Assembly (NCBI RefSeq): GCF_000272105.2
Contig: NZ_AJZD02000313.1
Coordinates: 28,931-92,930, forward strand
Source of the DNA: Vibrio splendidus 12E03
GTDB lineage: Bacteria > Pseudomonadota > Gammaproteobacteria > Enterobacterales > Vibrionaceae
DNA length: 64,000 bases
Direction: 5' to 3'
Below the pieces are notes generated by a model, which did no database searches, was not told the origin of the DNA, and was given only the letters and a program-made list of their open reading frames with translations. Both the position numbers and the translations under genes were made by a program. Each line of letters starts with the position of its first letter. The first letter of the stretch is position 1. This document shows, one piece after another, positions 26,253 to 36,037 of the stretch.

Positions 26253-27653
26253 ATGACTTACGCGCCTGTAACAGACGTACTTGGCGGCAAGCTAGCGGTA
26301 GACAGTGAAGTAACTGTTCGCGGCTGGATCCGTTCACGTCGTGATTCCAAAGCTGGAATCTCTTTCCTTGCCATTTATGACGGCTCTTGTTTCGACCCGA
26401 TTCAGGCCGTGGTTCCTAATAATCTTAATAATTACGAAAACGAAGTATTAAAGCTAACGACTGGCTGCTCTGTTGAAGTAACAGGTAAGATTGTTGAGTC
26501 TCCTGCGAAAGGTCAAGACTTCGAACTAGCAGCAACTGACGTTAAAGTTGTAGGCTGGGTTGAAGACGCTGACACTTACCCAATGGCTAAGACACGTCAC
26601 TCTATCGAATACCTTCGTGAAGTTGCTCACCTACGTCCACGTACAAACGTGATTGGCGCAGTAGCACGTGTACGTAACTGTCTATCTCAAGCGATTCACC
26701 GTTTCTACCACGAGCAAGGCTTCTTCTGGACTTCTGCTCCGCTTATTACTGCATCTGATGCAGAAGGCGCAGGTGAAATGTTCCGCGTTTCTACGCTAGA
26801 CATGGAAAACCTACCACGCACTGAAAAAGGCGACGTAGACTTCAACGAAGATTTCTTCGGTAAAGAGACGTTCCTAACAGTATCTGGCCAACTTAATGCT
26901 GAAGCTTACGCTTGTGCACTAAGCAAGGTTTACACGTTCGGTCCGACGTTCCGTGCTGAAAACTCAAACACAAGCCGCCACCTAGCTGAGTTCTGGATGG
27001 TTGAGCCTGAAGTTGCGTTTGCAGATCTTAACGATGTAGCGAAACTGGCTGAAGACATGCTTAAGTACGTTTTCGCTGCTGTTCTTGAAGAGCGCCGCGA
27101 CGACCTAGAGTTCTTCGCTTCTCGCATCGACAAGCAAGCAATTACTCGTCTAGAGCAATTCGTTGACGCTGACTTCGCACAAGTTGACTACACTGACGCA
27201 ATCCAAATCCTACTAGACTCTGGTAAGAAATTTGAGTTTGACGTTGAGTGGGGCATCGACATGTCTTCTGAGCATGAGCGTTACCTAGCTGAAGAGCACT
27301 TTAAAGCGCCTGTTATCGTTAAGAACTACCCGAAAGACATCAAAGCTTTCTACATGCGCTTAAACGACGACGGCAAAACAGTTGCAGCAATGGACGTACT
27401 TGCACCAGGCATCGGTGAAATCATCGGTGGTGCACAACGTGAAGAGCGTCTAGACATTCTAGACGAGCGTATGATTGCTATGGGTATCGACCCTGAGCAC
27501 ATGAGCTGGTACCGCGACCTACGTAAATACGGCACAGTGCCACACGCTGGTTTCGGTCTTGGTTTCGAGCGTCTAGTATCTTACGTAACAGGTATGGGCA
27601 ACGTTCGTGACGTGATTCCATTCCCACGTACACCACGCTCTGCAAACTTCTAA
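26253..27653 (+). CDS. asnS: Asparaginyl-tRNA synthetase
   Basis: The 466-residue class II synthetase has the same length as E. coli AsnS and aligns throughout. It has an N-terminal OB-fold anticodon domain (VRGWIRSRRDSKAGISFLAIYDGS), motif 2 in TFGPTFRAENSNTSRHLAEFWMVEPE, and motif 3 GFGLGFERLVSYVTG near the end. It charges tRNA-Asn. The ATG at 26253 gives the family N-terminus (MTYAPVTDVL); an in-frame ATG 18 bp upstream would add six atypical residues. Codon use is that of a highly expressed gene. Confidence 0.97.
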   Translation: MTYAPVTDVLGGKLAVDSEVTVRGWIRSRRDSKAGISFLAIYDGSCFDPIQAVVPNNLNNYENEVLKLTTGCSVEVTGKIVESPAKGQDFELAATDVKVVGWVEDADTYPMAKTRHSIEYLREVAHLRPRTNVIGAVARVRNCLSQAIHRFYHEQGFFWTSAPLITASDAEGAGEMFRVSTLDMENLPRTEKGDVDFNEDFFGKETFLTVSGQLNAEAYACALSKVYTFGPTFRAENSNTSRHLAEFWMVEPEVAFADLNDVAKLAEDMLKYVFAAVLEERRDDLEFFASRIDKQAITRLEQFVDADFAQVDYTDAIQILLDSGKKFEFDVEWGIDMSSEHERYLAEEHFKAPVIVKNYPKDIKAFYMRLNDDGKTVAAMDVLAPGIGEIIGGAQREERLDILDERMIAMGIDPEHMSWYRDLRKYGTVPHAGFGLGFERLVSYVTGMGNVRDVIPFPRTPRSANF

Positions 27654-27690
27654 TTCGAAACCTATTCGATATTAAAAGTTAAGAACAAAT

Positions 27691-27721
27691 AAAAACCTCC
27701 GCACTTGCGGAGGTTTTTTTA
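27691..27721 (+). terminator. Terminator of asnS
   Basis: AAACCTCCGC pairs with GCGGAGGTTT around a 4-nt loop and runs into seven Ts. Confidence 0.9.
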
Positions 27722-27787
27722 TGTTCGGAATAAAACGAGACGACGGCTGTTTCTGCGTGCCACCATCTAAGACTCGTTACTCAAAAG

Positions 27788-27994
27788 CTAATCAACATCT
27801 TGGTCGATAGCGTATTTTATTGCGAGACCGCAGATTGCCATCATAACGAATGGGATCGCGGCAGTGGTGTATTCTGCCCACGCCATATCAGCGAATGCTT
27901 TTGCCAGCAGTACGTGGCCGAGAATAAGCAGAAGCGCACACACAATCGCGACAATAATCAGCTTAACTTCATTTCCCATAGTCATTTTCAACAT
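27788..27994 (-). CDS. Small two-helix membrane protein, unknown function
   Basis: The 68-residue product has two predicted transmembrane segments (IIVAIVCALLLILGHVLLA and TTAAIPFVMMAICGLAIKYAI) and an acidic C-terminus. GGAGATACCGTT precedes the ATG at 27994 with good spacing. I do not recognise the family. It converges with asnS and lies beyond the 3' end of the MocR-type gene. Confidence 0.65.
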   Translation of the reverse strand: MLKMTMGNEVKLIIVAIVCALLLILGHVLLAKAFADMAWAEYTTAAIPFVMMAICGLAIKYAIDQDVD

Positions 27995-28120
27995 AACGGT
28001 ATCTCCAATATTTGGTCTACCGTTATTGAATCACAACTCTTTGGTCAATTAGGCGTACAGTTACCCCACAAACAACCCGTACAGTTGGAATGATTGTCTT
28101 TTTATGAGGGACTTAAGGTT

Positions 28121-29524
28121 TTACGAGTGCGTAAGTTGATGTGCCAGTTTGCCAAGCCAGATGAGCGCCTGTTCTTTCTCTTCTGTCAGTTCGTAAGAGA
28201 AGTTCAATCGTATCGCGTTATCTACTCTGCCCTGCTCACTGAACAGATCGCCAGATGCGACGCTAATGCCTTGTTCGATAGCTAGTTGATGAAACTGTTG
28301 GCTGTCGAATTTTTCAGAAAAGCGAATCCATATCAAGTAGCCACCAGCCGGTTCTTCAATCTCGATTGAATGCGGAAAGTACTGCTTAATGACATCTATA
28401 AATCGCTCTTTCCTGACGACAAGGTTTTTACGCAGTTTACGAAGGTGATTGTCGTAGCTTTCATGTGTTAAGAAATGGGCGACACCAAGTTGAACGGGAG
28501 CGCTGCTCGATAACGTAGAAAGAAGCTGTAACTTTTGAATCGCATCGTTAAAACGCGTGTTCACAACCCACCCTACTCGATAACCGGGACACAAGCTTTT
28601 TGAATACGACCCACAAAGCAAGACGGAATCGGTCTTATCGAAAGCCTTTAATGGCTTCGGCTTGTGCCCTTCATAATAAAGATCGCCATACACGTCATCT
28701 TCAATAATGTAGGTTCCATGCTGTTCTGCAATCTCTACCACACGGCGCTTTGCCTGTTCCGACAAACTGGTTCCCGTTGGGTTTTGAAAAGTCGTCATCA
28801 GCCAACACGCTTTAACATCTTGGTTTTGTAGCGCGTTTTCAAACTGCTCTATATTCAACCCATTGATTGGGCAAACGTCCACTTCGATAGGGTTAAGCCC
28901 TAGCCTCTCGACAGCCTGCAGAGCACCATAAAATGCGGGAGACTCTATCACGACGTTATCACCCGACTTAGTGACCGTTTGCAGGCTCAAGTTGAGCGCT
29001 TCCATAGCACCCGACGTAATCACAATGTCTTGATGATTAACCGTAATGCCTTGTTGCAGATAACGCTGCGCGATTTGTCTTCTCAAGGACTCACTGCCCG
29101 GTGGCAAATTATTGATCACACTCGCGCCAGTCATCTTCCTACCCGCGCTGGCAAGGTTTCGAGTCAAAGTAGGTAACGGGAAAAGGTCAGGATCGGGGAA
29201 TGCAGAGCCGAAAGGAATCACTCCTTCAGCTGAACTCGACTTTAAGAAATCAAATAAGCGGTCATTAATGGCTTTCTTTTCACTAACGAGTGGCTGTGCG
29301 TAATCAACGCCGTCCAGCCTTGGCGCTACAAAGTAGCCCGACTGAGGTTTAGCGATGATCCACCCTTCGCTTTCTAGCAACTGATAGGCTTGTAAGACAG
29401 TACTATTGCTGACGTTGTAATTTCGACAACTCATGCGTACCGAAGGGATCTTCTCTCCGGATCGCCACGTATTGTTGGCTATCTGAGTTCGAATATCCTT
29501 TGCAAGCTCTTCATAACGCGCCAT
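28121..29524 (-). CDS. MocR-type regulator (GntR winged helix + aminotransferase fold)
   Basis: The 467-residue protein has an N-terminal GntR winged helix (residues ~1-70; SGEKIPSVRMSCRNYNVSNSTVLQAYQLLESEGWI). A fold-type I PLP domain (~90-465) follows, with the PLP lysine in LCGSYSKSLCPGYRVGW. It resembles E. coli YdcR (468 aa), of ill-defined function. MocR proteins usually sense PLP or an amino-compound adduct and control a divergent gene. The divergent gene here is a 99-residue unknown, and a perfect inverted repeat lies between them. Confidence 0.88.
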   Translation of the reverse strand: MARYEELAKDIRTQIANNTWRSGEKIPSVRMSCRNYNVSNSTVLQAYQLLESEGWIIAKPQSGYFVAPRLDGVDYAQPLVSEKKAINDRLFDFLKSSSAEGVIPFGSAFPDPDLFPLPTLTRNLASAGRKMTGASVINNLPPGSESLRRQIAQRYLQQGITVNHQDIVITSGAMEALNLSLQTVTKSGDNVVIESPAFYGALQAVERLGLNPIEVDVCPINGLNIEQFENALQNQDVKACWLMTTFQNPTGTSLSEQAKRRVVEIAEQHGTYIIEDDVYGDLYYEGHKPKPLKAFDKTDSVLLCGSYSKSLCPGYRVGWVVNTRFNDAIQKLQLLSTLSSSAPVQLGVAHFLTHESYDNHLRKLRKNLVVRKERFIDVIKQYFPHSIEIEEPAGGYLIWIRFSEKFDSQQFHQLAIEQGISVASGDLFSEQGRVDNAIRLNFSYELTEEKEQALIWLGKLAHQLTHS

Positions 29525-29626
29525 CTAATTGTACTACCTAGAGAAATTCTGTGAGCCGGTGATTTTATCACTTACGCCAACAACTATTGCTGCTATCCAT
29601 ATGATCGCACCTAATTTCCACAATAG

Positions 29627-29642
29627 TGTGAATTAGTTCACA
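29627..29642. promoter_or_regulatory. CRP-consensus palindrome (TGTGA-N6-TCACA)
   Basis: The 16-bp site matches the CRP core exactly and lies in the 218-bp divergent region between the MocR-type gene and the 99-residue gene, about 100 bp from each start. It could equally be the operator of the MocR-type regulator. Confidence 0.5.
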
Positions 29643-29742
29643 GATAACTTTGTAAGCTTTGCTAAGTTTGTACCCAAGGTAGGAACTAAGTTGGCTTTCT
29701 ACCTCAATAATTTGATGTAACCCAAAAACATGCGAGATAACA

Positions 29743-30042
29743 ATGAAAAAAATAGAAGCAGACCAATTAGGTTATAAAGGAGAGTCAAACGGTGTTCACA
29801 GTTGGACAACACCGAGCGGTCAGCCATATTACTGGCACCCGGATTGGCTCCATATTGCTGAAGATGCGACAGGCTCACATCCAAAGCAAAAGATCGATGT
29901 CGAACAAGACCAAGCACCAACGGAAAAACACGCGGTGTCTGCTATTCTGAAACACATCAACCAATGGGCTGCAGACAAACTAGCGTCCCACCCTGAGATT
30001 GAAACCGGATCAATCGAAGCTGAAATCAATCTGAAAAAGTAA
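29743..30042 (+). CDS. Small soluble protein of unknown function
   Basis: The product has 99 residues and no signal peptide. The first half is rich in aromatic residues and Gly (WTTPSGQPYYWHPDWLHIAE) and the second half is predicted helical (EKHAVSAILKHINQWAADKL). GAGATAACA before the ATG gives a modest ribosome binding site. I do not recognise the family. Its divergent arrangement with the MocR-type regulator suggests it may be that regulator's target, which is inference only. Confidence 0.6.
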   Translation: MKKIEADQLGYKGESNGVHSWTTPSGQPYYWHPDWLHIAEDATGSHPKQKIDVEQDQAPTEKHAVSAILKHINQWAADKLASHPEIETGSIEAEINLKK

Positions 30043-30331
30043 CGGGTTAAAGTAGATAGCGAACTCAATCATTTGCGATTCTAACCCAGTACACAGACTG
30101 AATAGCCTCGAACCTCGACCGAGGCTATTCAAGTATCTTCATAAAAATGCTGCAATAACCCCCACCTAGCTAACAAATCTCTAACACAAACCAGTTTCTT
30201 GTATCAATCCACGAAAGCTATCGATAGAATTTCCGGTCTTATTCACGTCAGTTATGCTAATCATTCGCAGTTCTAAAGTCGTGAATCAATGAATGCGTAA
30301 ATCTAATAAGAATGAGAACAAAGGCTTATCG

Positions 30332-31833
30332 ATGGATACTTTAAATTACAATCAATCGCTAACGACTAAGTTATACGTCATTGCTGGCGTGCTGTTTGGC
30401 ACCTATGGCAGTCGGGTGTGTCCTATGCTCGAGAGCTTAACGACGTTAGAGATTTTCACACAAGTCAGTATTGTGTTTGTCTTATTATGGCTCGCGCGTC
30501 GTTACCTATTCGCTCAACATACCTTGGTCAAGCAAGGCCGATTCGCGCAACTCGATACCCTGCTATTTTTTGCTACAAGTGTGCCTTTCGCGCTCTACTA
30601 CAACTTAAGCTATGAATTCACCATAGATAGTAATTTGAAGGTGCTGTTTGGAATGAGCCTATTCGGCTTCTTTACCGGAACCATTCTTCAATTGAACGCT
30701 AAGCTCAGCCAAATGGATAAAATGGAGACGACTGGACAATTCGACTTCCAACTGGTTGGTGAAAGAAGTTCACTAGTCAAGCAGATGATAGGCTTGGTTA
30801 TCGTGCTTCTGGTAACACTGACGACTATGTTGACGATGATTGCTGTCAAAGACATCTTTTGGTTAGAACATAACCCTGACCGCTTATTGGATGGCACCGG
30901 CAAGATCAGCGTGATCAAAGAGTTTATTTATTTGGCTGTGGTACTGGGTGGCTACGCGATTACCATCATGACGCTTGGAGCAAGCTAATTAAGCGTATTC
31001 TCCTAAGCCAAGAGCACGCATTAAACAAAGTCACCAATGGCGAGCAAGGCGTTCGCTTACCTATTTTCGGCTACAACGAGCTTGGCTCAATGGCATCTAT
31101 GACCAATACCATGCTTGATAGCCTCGAAACCGCGCAAAACGAAGTCAAAACCACACGTGACGTGGCCATTGTGAGCTTATCGGCATTGGCTGAATCTCGA
31201 GACAATGAAACGGGTGCTCACATTTTAAGAACTCAAGAGTACGTCAAAGTTCTCGCACAAGAGCTCAGCAAATCAGAAACCCACTCGAGCTTGTTAACAC
31301 CAAACTACATCGAGTTGCTCTACAAATCTGCACCTTTGCACGACGTGGGCAAAGTCGGTGTGCCTGATAGCGTATTATTGAAACCGGGTAAATTGACGGA
31401 CGAAGAGTTTGAGATAATGAAAGGTCACCCCGCGATTGGGGCTGAAGCGTTATCTATTGCAGAAAAGCAGTTGGGAAGTAGCTCTTTCTTAAGAGTCGCA
31501 AAGGAGATATCTCTGACTCACCACGAGAAATGGAATGGCAGTGGTTATCCTAATCAGTTGTCTGGTGAAGATATCCCGTTATCTGGCCGTTTAATGGCAT
31601 TAGCTGATGTTTATGATGCGCTCATCTCGAAGCGAGTCTACAAGCCAGCCTTTACTCATGAACAAGCTAAACAGATCATCTTAGAGGGCAATGGGGCGCA
31701 TTTTGATCCGCAAGTTGTCCAAGCTTTTCTAGCCGTCGAACAAGCGTTTGTTTCAATTGCCGCGACCTACAAAGATGGTAAAAATGTAGCGAGTGAACTC
31801 GAGCGCGAAAGCTTTATTGCTCAACCAGCGTAA
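30332..31833 (+). pseudogene. HD-GYP phosphodiesterase split by a frameshift
   Basis: The first part (ATG 30332, after AAGG) encodes several membrane segments and stops at a TAA at 30986-30988. The next frame, open from about 30976, continues without a break as WSKLIKRILLSQEHALNKV..., a linker/HAMP-like helix. It then gives a complete HD-GYP domain with HDVGKVGVPD and HHEKWNGSGYP. Adding one base near 30977 would join both into one protein of about 500 residues, so a single-base deletion is the simplest explanation. HD-GYP proteins degrade cyclic di-GMP. The 3' part might still be translated from ATG 31090 (247 aa). There is no slippery heptamer for programmed frameshifting. Confidence 0.8.
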
Positions 31834-31859
31834 TCTATTCAAAATCCACTAACTTCTTG

Positions 31860-31892
31860 CACCCTATAGGTTAATCCGTAGGGTGTTTTGTT
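31860..31892 (+). terminator. Terminator after the HD-GYP gene
   Basis: CACCCTA pairs with TAGGGTG around a 12-nt loop, followed by TTTTGTT. Confidence 0.65.
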
Positions 31893-32035
31893 ATCAAATA
31901 CCCTCTTTAGTCAATAAATCTGATTGAAATGGATTTTTTTTGGTCTTTCTGTTCACTTCGTATTGTCTTAAAAATTCCATACAGGTATAACTACCCATAG
32001 ATACTATCCCCTCTCAATTGACATGGATGAAGATT

Positions 32036-33226
32036 ATGTTTGAAAAAGTGTTAGCTGCTCCCGCCGATCCTATCCTCGGCCTTACTGAAGAGTTTAAAAA
32101 AGACTCTCGTGCAGAGAAAATCAACCTTGGCGTTGGCATCTACAAAAATGAAGATGGTCAAACACCAGTACTTAAAACAGTAAAGAAAGCAGAAGCTGCA
32201 CTTCTTGAAAACGAAAAAACCAAATCTTACCTAACGATTGAAGGTACAGCTGAATACGGTCTAGCGGTTCAGAAACTTCTTTTCGGTTCAGACGCAGAGA
32301 TCGTTGCATCTCAACGCGCTAAAACAGCACAAGCTCCAGGTGGTACAGGTGCACTTCGCGTAGCGGGTGAATTCATCAAGCGCCAACTGGGCGACGTGAA
32401 AATCTGGATCAGTAACCCGACTTGGGCGAACCACAACGGCGTTTTCGCTGCTGCGGGTATCGAAACTGCTCAATACAGCTACTACAACGCTGAAACTAAA
32501 GACAAAGACTTCGCAGGCATGGTTGCTGACCTAGAGAAAGCTTCTGAAGGCGATATCGTTCTTCTTCACGGCTGCTGTCACAACCCAACAGGTATCGACC
32601 CAACAACTGAAGAGTGGGAAGTTCTGGCTAAATTGGTTGCTGAGAAGAAACTGCTTCCTCTATTCGATTTTGCTTACCAAGGTTTTGCAAAAGGCGTTGA
32701 AGAAGATGCTGCTGGCCTACGTATTTTTGCTCAATACAACAAAGAGATCCTTGTTGCTAGCTCGTTCTCTAAGAACTTCGGCTTGTACAACGAGCGTGTT
32801 GGCGCATTCACTTTGGTTGCTGAATCAGCAGACGTAGCAACGACAGCGTTCTCTCAAGTTAAGAGTATTATCCGCTCTATCTACTCTAACCCACCAGCGC
32901 ACGGCAGTGCTGTGGTAACTCACATCCTTGGTGATGCTGATCTACGTGCTGAATGGGAAGCAGAAGTAGCAGAAATGCGCGACCGTATCCAAGAGATGCG
33001 CGAACTATTCGTAACGACACTGAAATCTGAAGGTGTTGATGCAGACTTCACATTCATCGAACGTCAAAACGGCATGTTCTCTTTCTCTGGCCTAAGCAAA
33101 GAGCAAGTAACTCGCCTAAAAGACGAATTCGCAATCTACATTGTTGGCTCTGGCCGTATCAGTGTTGCTGGTATGACTAAGTCAAACATGGGTCCTCTAT
33201 GTAAAGGTATCGCTGCGGTTCTTTAA
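32036..33226 (+). CDS. aspC: Aspartate aminotransferase
   Basis: The 396-residue PLP enzyme has exactly the length of E. coli AspC and aligns throughout, from MFEKVLAAPADPILGL to the C-terminus. It interconverts aspartate and 2-oxoglutarate with oxaloacetate and glutamate and can also act on aromatic keto acids. The PLP lysine is in SSFSKNFGLYNERVG (~residue 246). HGCCHNPTGIDPT and the final Arg region SGRISVAGM are also diagnostic. GGATGAAG precedes the ATG at 32036; six upstream in-frame codons are excluded. TyrB is the close alternative. Confidence 0.93.
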   Translation: MFEKVLAAPADPILGLTEEFKKDSRAEKINLGVGIYKNEDGQTPVLKTVKKAEAALLENEKTKSYLTIEGTAEYGLAVQKLLFGSDAEIVASQRAKTAQAPGGTGALRVAGEFIKRQLGDVKIWISNPTWANHNGVFAAAGIETAQYSYYNAETKDKDFAGMVADLEKASEGDIVLLHGCCHNPTGIDPTTEEWEVLAKLVAEKKLLPLFDFAYQGFAKGVEEDAAGLRIFAQYNKEILVASSFSKNFGLYNERVGAFTLVAESADVATTAFSQVKSIIRSIYSNPPAHGSAVVTHILGDADLRAEWEAEVAEMRDRIQEMRELFVTTLKSEGVDADFTFIERQNGMFSFSGLSKEQVTRLKDEFAIYIVGSGRISVAGMTKSNMGPLCKGIAAVL

Positions 33227-33266
33227 TCGAAAAGCGAAACCTGTATTTGCAGACCAATAGACATGC

Positions 33267-33294
33267 AAAAGCCAGCAATCAAGCTGGCTTTTTT
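33267..33294 (+). terminator. Terminator of aspC
   Basis: AAAAGCCAGC pairs with GCTGGCTTTT around a 6-nt loop, followed by Ts. Confidence 0.9.
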
Positions 33295-33350
33295 GTGTCA
33301 GTCTCTTTGTATATAAGAGCTATTAGGGCACGTAGCCTTTTCGTTACTGG

Positions 33351-33992
33351 CTAATACTCTAGGAAAAATTCCACTCCCAGCTCATTGGTTCGTTCACTGC
33401 GAATCTTACCTTCACCATCTCGATGTTGGTATGACCCACCAATCGCAAACTTGTTGGTCACTAGATAACGTAAACCTAAGTGATAAATCTCTTCATCAAA
33501 CAGGTCACTCCGATTCACCTGCACACTCCCGTTAGCTATCCAACGTTTCGCAAAGCCATAGTTAAGCTCAGCTTTTACCCCTTGGATGAACTCAGTGTCT
33601 GAAGATTCAGTTCGGTTGGTGTCATTATCTTCAACCTTACCTTTAGTGATACCAAGCAGGTAGTAAGCCACTATATCTAAATCTTTCTTAATGCTGTAAC
33701 GGTAACCAACACCTGGCATCAGCGTATCAATTCGAGTTGTGGTGTCATCAGGGTGAATAAAGCGTGCGCTGTAGTCTCCCAGCAACAACCAATCATCCGT
33801 CATCGCGTAACTGACGCCTAATCCATACGACGAGGCATTGTTATTACTGCCTGCATCTTCATTTAAACTGCCCGAATGCGCCGTGGCATAAATATGGTCG
33901 TAATCCAAAATATCCACCGCGTTAGTGTCCGCCCACAAACTTGGAGAAAACATAAAAACCGCAGATACAAAACTAAGCTTCCACTTCGACAT
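33351..33992 (-). CDS. Small outer-membrane beta-barrel protein
   Basis: The 213-residue protein has a signal peptide (MSKWKLSFVSAVFMFSPSLWA, cut before DTNAV). Alternating beta-strand patterns (SYGLGVSYAMTDDWLLLGDYSARF, GVGYRYSIKKDLDIVAYYLLG) end in a strand terminating Phe-Leu-Glu-Tyr, as in outer-membrane barrels. The ATG at 33992 is correctly spaced from AAGGA; an ATG nine bases upstream would be too close. About eight strands are predicted. No function can be assigned, and it is a single-gene unit convergent with aspC. Confidence 0.8.
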   Translation of the reverse strand: MSKWKLSFVSAVFMFSPSLWADTNAVDILDYDHIYATAHSGSLNEDAGSNNNASSYGLGVSYAMTDDWLLLGDYSARFIHPDDTTTRIDTLMPGVGYRYSIKKDLDIVAYYLLGITKGKVEDNDTNRTESSDTEFIQGVKAELNYGFAKRWIANGSVQVNRSDLFDEEIYHLGLRYLVTNKFAIGGSYQHRDGEGKIRSERTNELGVEFFLEY

Positions 33993-34142
33993 TCCTATCA
34001 TCCTTAAACTGTCACTCCATTAATTGAAAGGTTAGTCTATCCATAAGACTTTAAAAAGGTTTTAGCTCACAGATTGATTTGTGACGGCAAAATATTATCA
34101 AATGTTGTACCATGAAATCATACAAACCAATGGATGATCATT

Positions 34143-36032
34143 ATGGATGCTGAGTTATTAGAGATTCAAAACTTTCTGGCACAATACCCCCCTTTCACAG
34201 AACTCCCTGAGGAGATGTTGGCGAAAGTGACCAGTAGCGTGGAAATTTCTTATTACCGCCAAGATACCCCTATCATTCACTTTGGTGATCAAATTCATGA
34301 CTTATACATCGTTCGAAGTGGCGAAGTCGAAGTCTACCGTCGTAAAGGCGAACTCTATAACCGCCTTGATGAAGGCCACTTGTTCGGTCAAATGGGCCTA
34401 CTGACCAACAACAAGGTGCGTTTCCCAGTTAAAGCGACTGAAGACACCCTACTCTACTGTATTCCTGAGCCTATCTTTCAAGAGCTCTACGACAACTACG
34501 ACTCCTTTGCCGATTTCGTAGAAGTAGAAGATAACGCGCGACTGCGCCAAGCCAACTCAGACAGCAACGACGCTAACGACCTAACCACATCAAAGGTAAA
34601 AACGCTGCTGACCAGCGAAGCGCCAATGATCGAAAAAACGCGCACCATTCAGCAAGCCGCGACCATGATGGCACAAGATAATGTTTCCTCTTTGCTGATC
34701 ATCGACCCAGATATCGTTGAAGATGATGAAGATGACTCAACACCCGTGATTGGCATCATCACCGACCGAGATTTATGTACGCGTGTTCTCGCCGAAGGTC
34801 TTGACCCATCGGATGAAGTATCCAGCGTAATGACACCAGAGGTTATCTCACTCGACCATAATGCTTACGTATACGAAGCTATGATGACCATGCTTCGCTA
34901 TAACGTGCATCATTTACCAGTGCTTAAAGATAAGAAGCCGATTGGTATTATCGAAGCGACCGATATTGTTCGTTATGAGTCTCAAAACTCGCTGTTATTG
35001 GTAAGTAGTATCTTCCAGCAACAAAGTATCGAAGACCTGAAGGTGCTTTCCGAGCAAGTGAAAGACAGCTTTGTGCGCTTAGTTAACGAAGATGCCAATG
35101 CCCACATGGTGGGTACTGCAATGTCGGTAATTGGCCGTAGTTTTAAACAGCGTATTATCGAGTTGGGTGAAGAGAAGTTAGGTAAATCACCAATCCCATA
35201 CTGTTTCCTTGCGTTAGGTTCGATGGGACGTGATGAGCAACTACTGGTTACCGACCAAGATAACGCCATCATCCTCGATGACACATACGACGAAGCAAAA
35301 CACGGTAAGTACTTTGAAGAACTTTCAAAATTCATTTGTGACGGCTTAGACCAATGTGGTTATGTTTACTGTACTGGCGACATCATGGCGACCAACCCGA
35401 CTTGGCGTATGACACGTCGACAGTGGGAAGAGTGCTTTGCCGATTGGATTGATGATCCAAACCCGAAAGCCTTGTTGAACGCATCTATCTTCTTTGACTT
35501 AGATGGCGTTTATGGTCGCCTGAAATGGGCCGAGCAATTGAACAGCTTTATTGTTCGACGCGCACGTAAGAACAACCGCTTCTTGGCGTGTCTTGCTCGT
35601 AACGCGCTCAACCGTACTCCACCACTGGGCTTTTTCAAAGATTTCGTGATGGAGAAAGATGGCCGCCACAACAACTCAATCAATCTTAAGCGTCGTGGTA
35701 CTGCACCACTGGCCGATTTGATTCGTGTTCACTCTTTGGCTGTCGCGTCTCGCTCGAAAAACTCTTTTGAACGATTGGATGACATTATCGACGCTGGTAT
35801 TCTGCCGAAAGGCCGAGCTCAAGATTTGAAAGATGCGATGGAGTTTATCTCTCTGGTTCGTATTCGCCACCAAGCACACGATGTCGACAACAACATCGAG
35901 CCTGATAACAACATCGAGCCAGAGAACCTGTCTGACTTCGAGCGACGTAACCTAAAGGATGCATTCCAAATATTAAGTAATGCGCAAAACTTCCTTAAGT
36001 TCCGTTATCAAGCCAGCAACAAGTTTAAGTAG
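34143..36032 (+). CDS. CNB-CBS-DUF294 nucleotidyltransferase-like protein
   Basis: The 629-residue cytoplasmic protein has a cyclic nucleotide-binding-type domain (~15-125), two CBS domains (~160-285), a DUF294 putative nucleotidyltransferase domain (~310-440; ALGSMGRDEQLLVTDQDNAIIL, with the GSxxR..D.D pattern) and a DUF294 C-terminal domain (~470-625). The layout resembles GlnD-like or adenylate-sensing regulatory transferases, but the target is unknown. A DIEPDN-type acidic duplication (NNIEPDNNIEPEN) lies near the end. The exonuclease gene begins 5 bp downstream, so the two probably form an operon. ATG 34143 is preferred over one 9 bp upstream. Confidence 0.88.
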   Translation: MDAELLEIQNFLAQYPPFTELPEEMLAKVTSSVEISYYRQDTPIIHFGDQIHDLYIVRSGEVEVYRRKGELYNRLDEGHLFGQMGLLTNNKVRFPVKATEDTLLYCIPEPIFQELYDNYDSFADFVEVEDNARLRQANSDSNDANDLTTSKVKTLLTSEAPMIEKTRTIQQAATMMAQDNVSSLLIIDPDIVEDDEDDSTPVIGIITDRDLCTRVLAEGLDPSDEVSSVMTPEVISLDHNAYVYEAMMTMLRYNVHHLPVLKDKKPIGIIEATDIVRYESQNSLLLVSSIFQQQSIEDLKVLSEQVKDSFVRLVNEDANAHMVGTAMSVIGRSFKQRIIELGEEKLGKSPIPYCFLALGSMGRDEQLLVTDQDNAIILDDTYDEAKHGKYFEELSKFICDGLDQCGYVYCTGDIMATNPTWRMTRRQWEECFADWIDDPNPKALLNASIFFDLDGVYGRLKWAEQLNSFIVRRARKNNRFLACLARNALNRTPPLGFFKDFVMEKDGRHNNSINLKRRGTAPLADLIRVHSLAVASRSKNSFERLDDIIDAGILPKGRAQDLKDAMEFISLVRIRHQAHDVDNNIEPDNNIEPENLSDFERRNLKDAFQILSNAQNFLKFRYQASNKFK

Positions 36033-36037
36033 GGCCT

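Noticed and set aside
30960..31000. Programmed ribosomal frameshift joining the two HD-GYP parts
   Set aside because: No slippery heptamer or downstream pseudoknot-like element is visible at the frame change.
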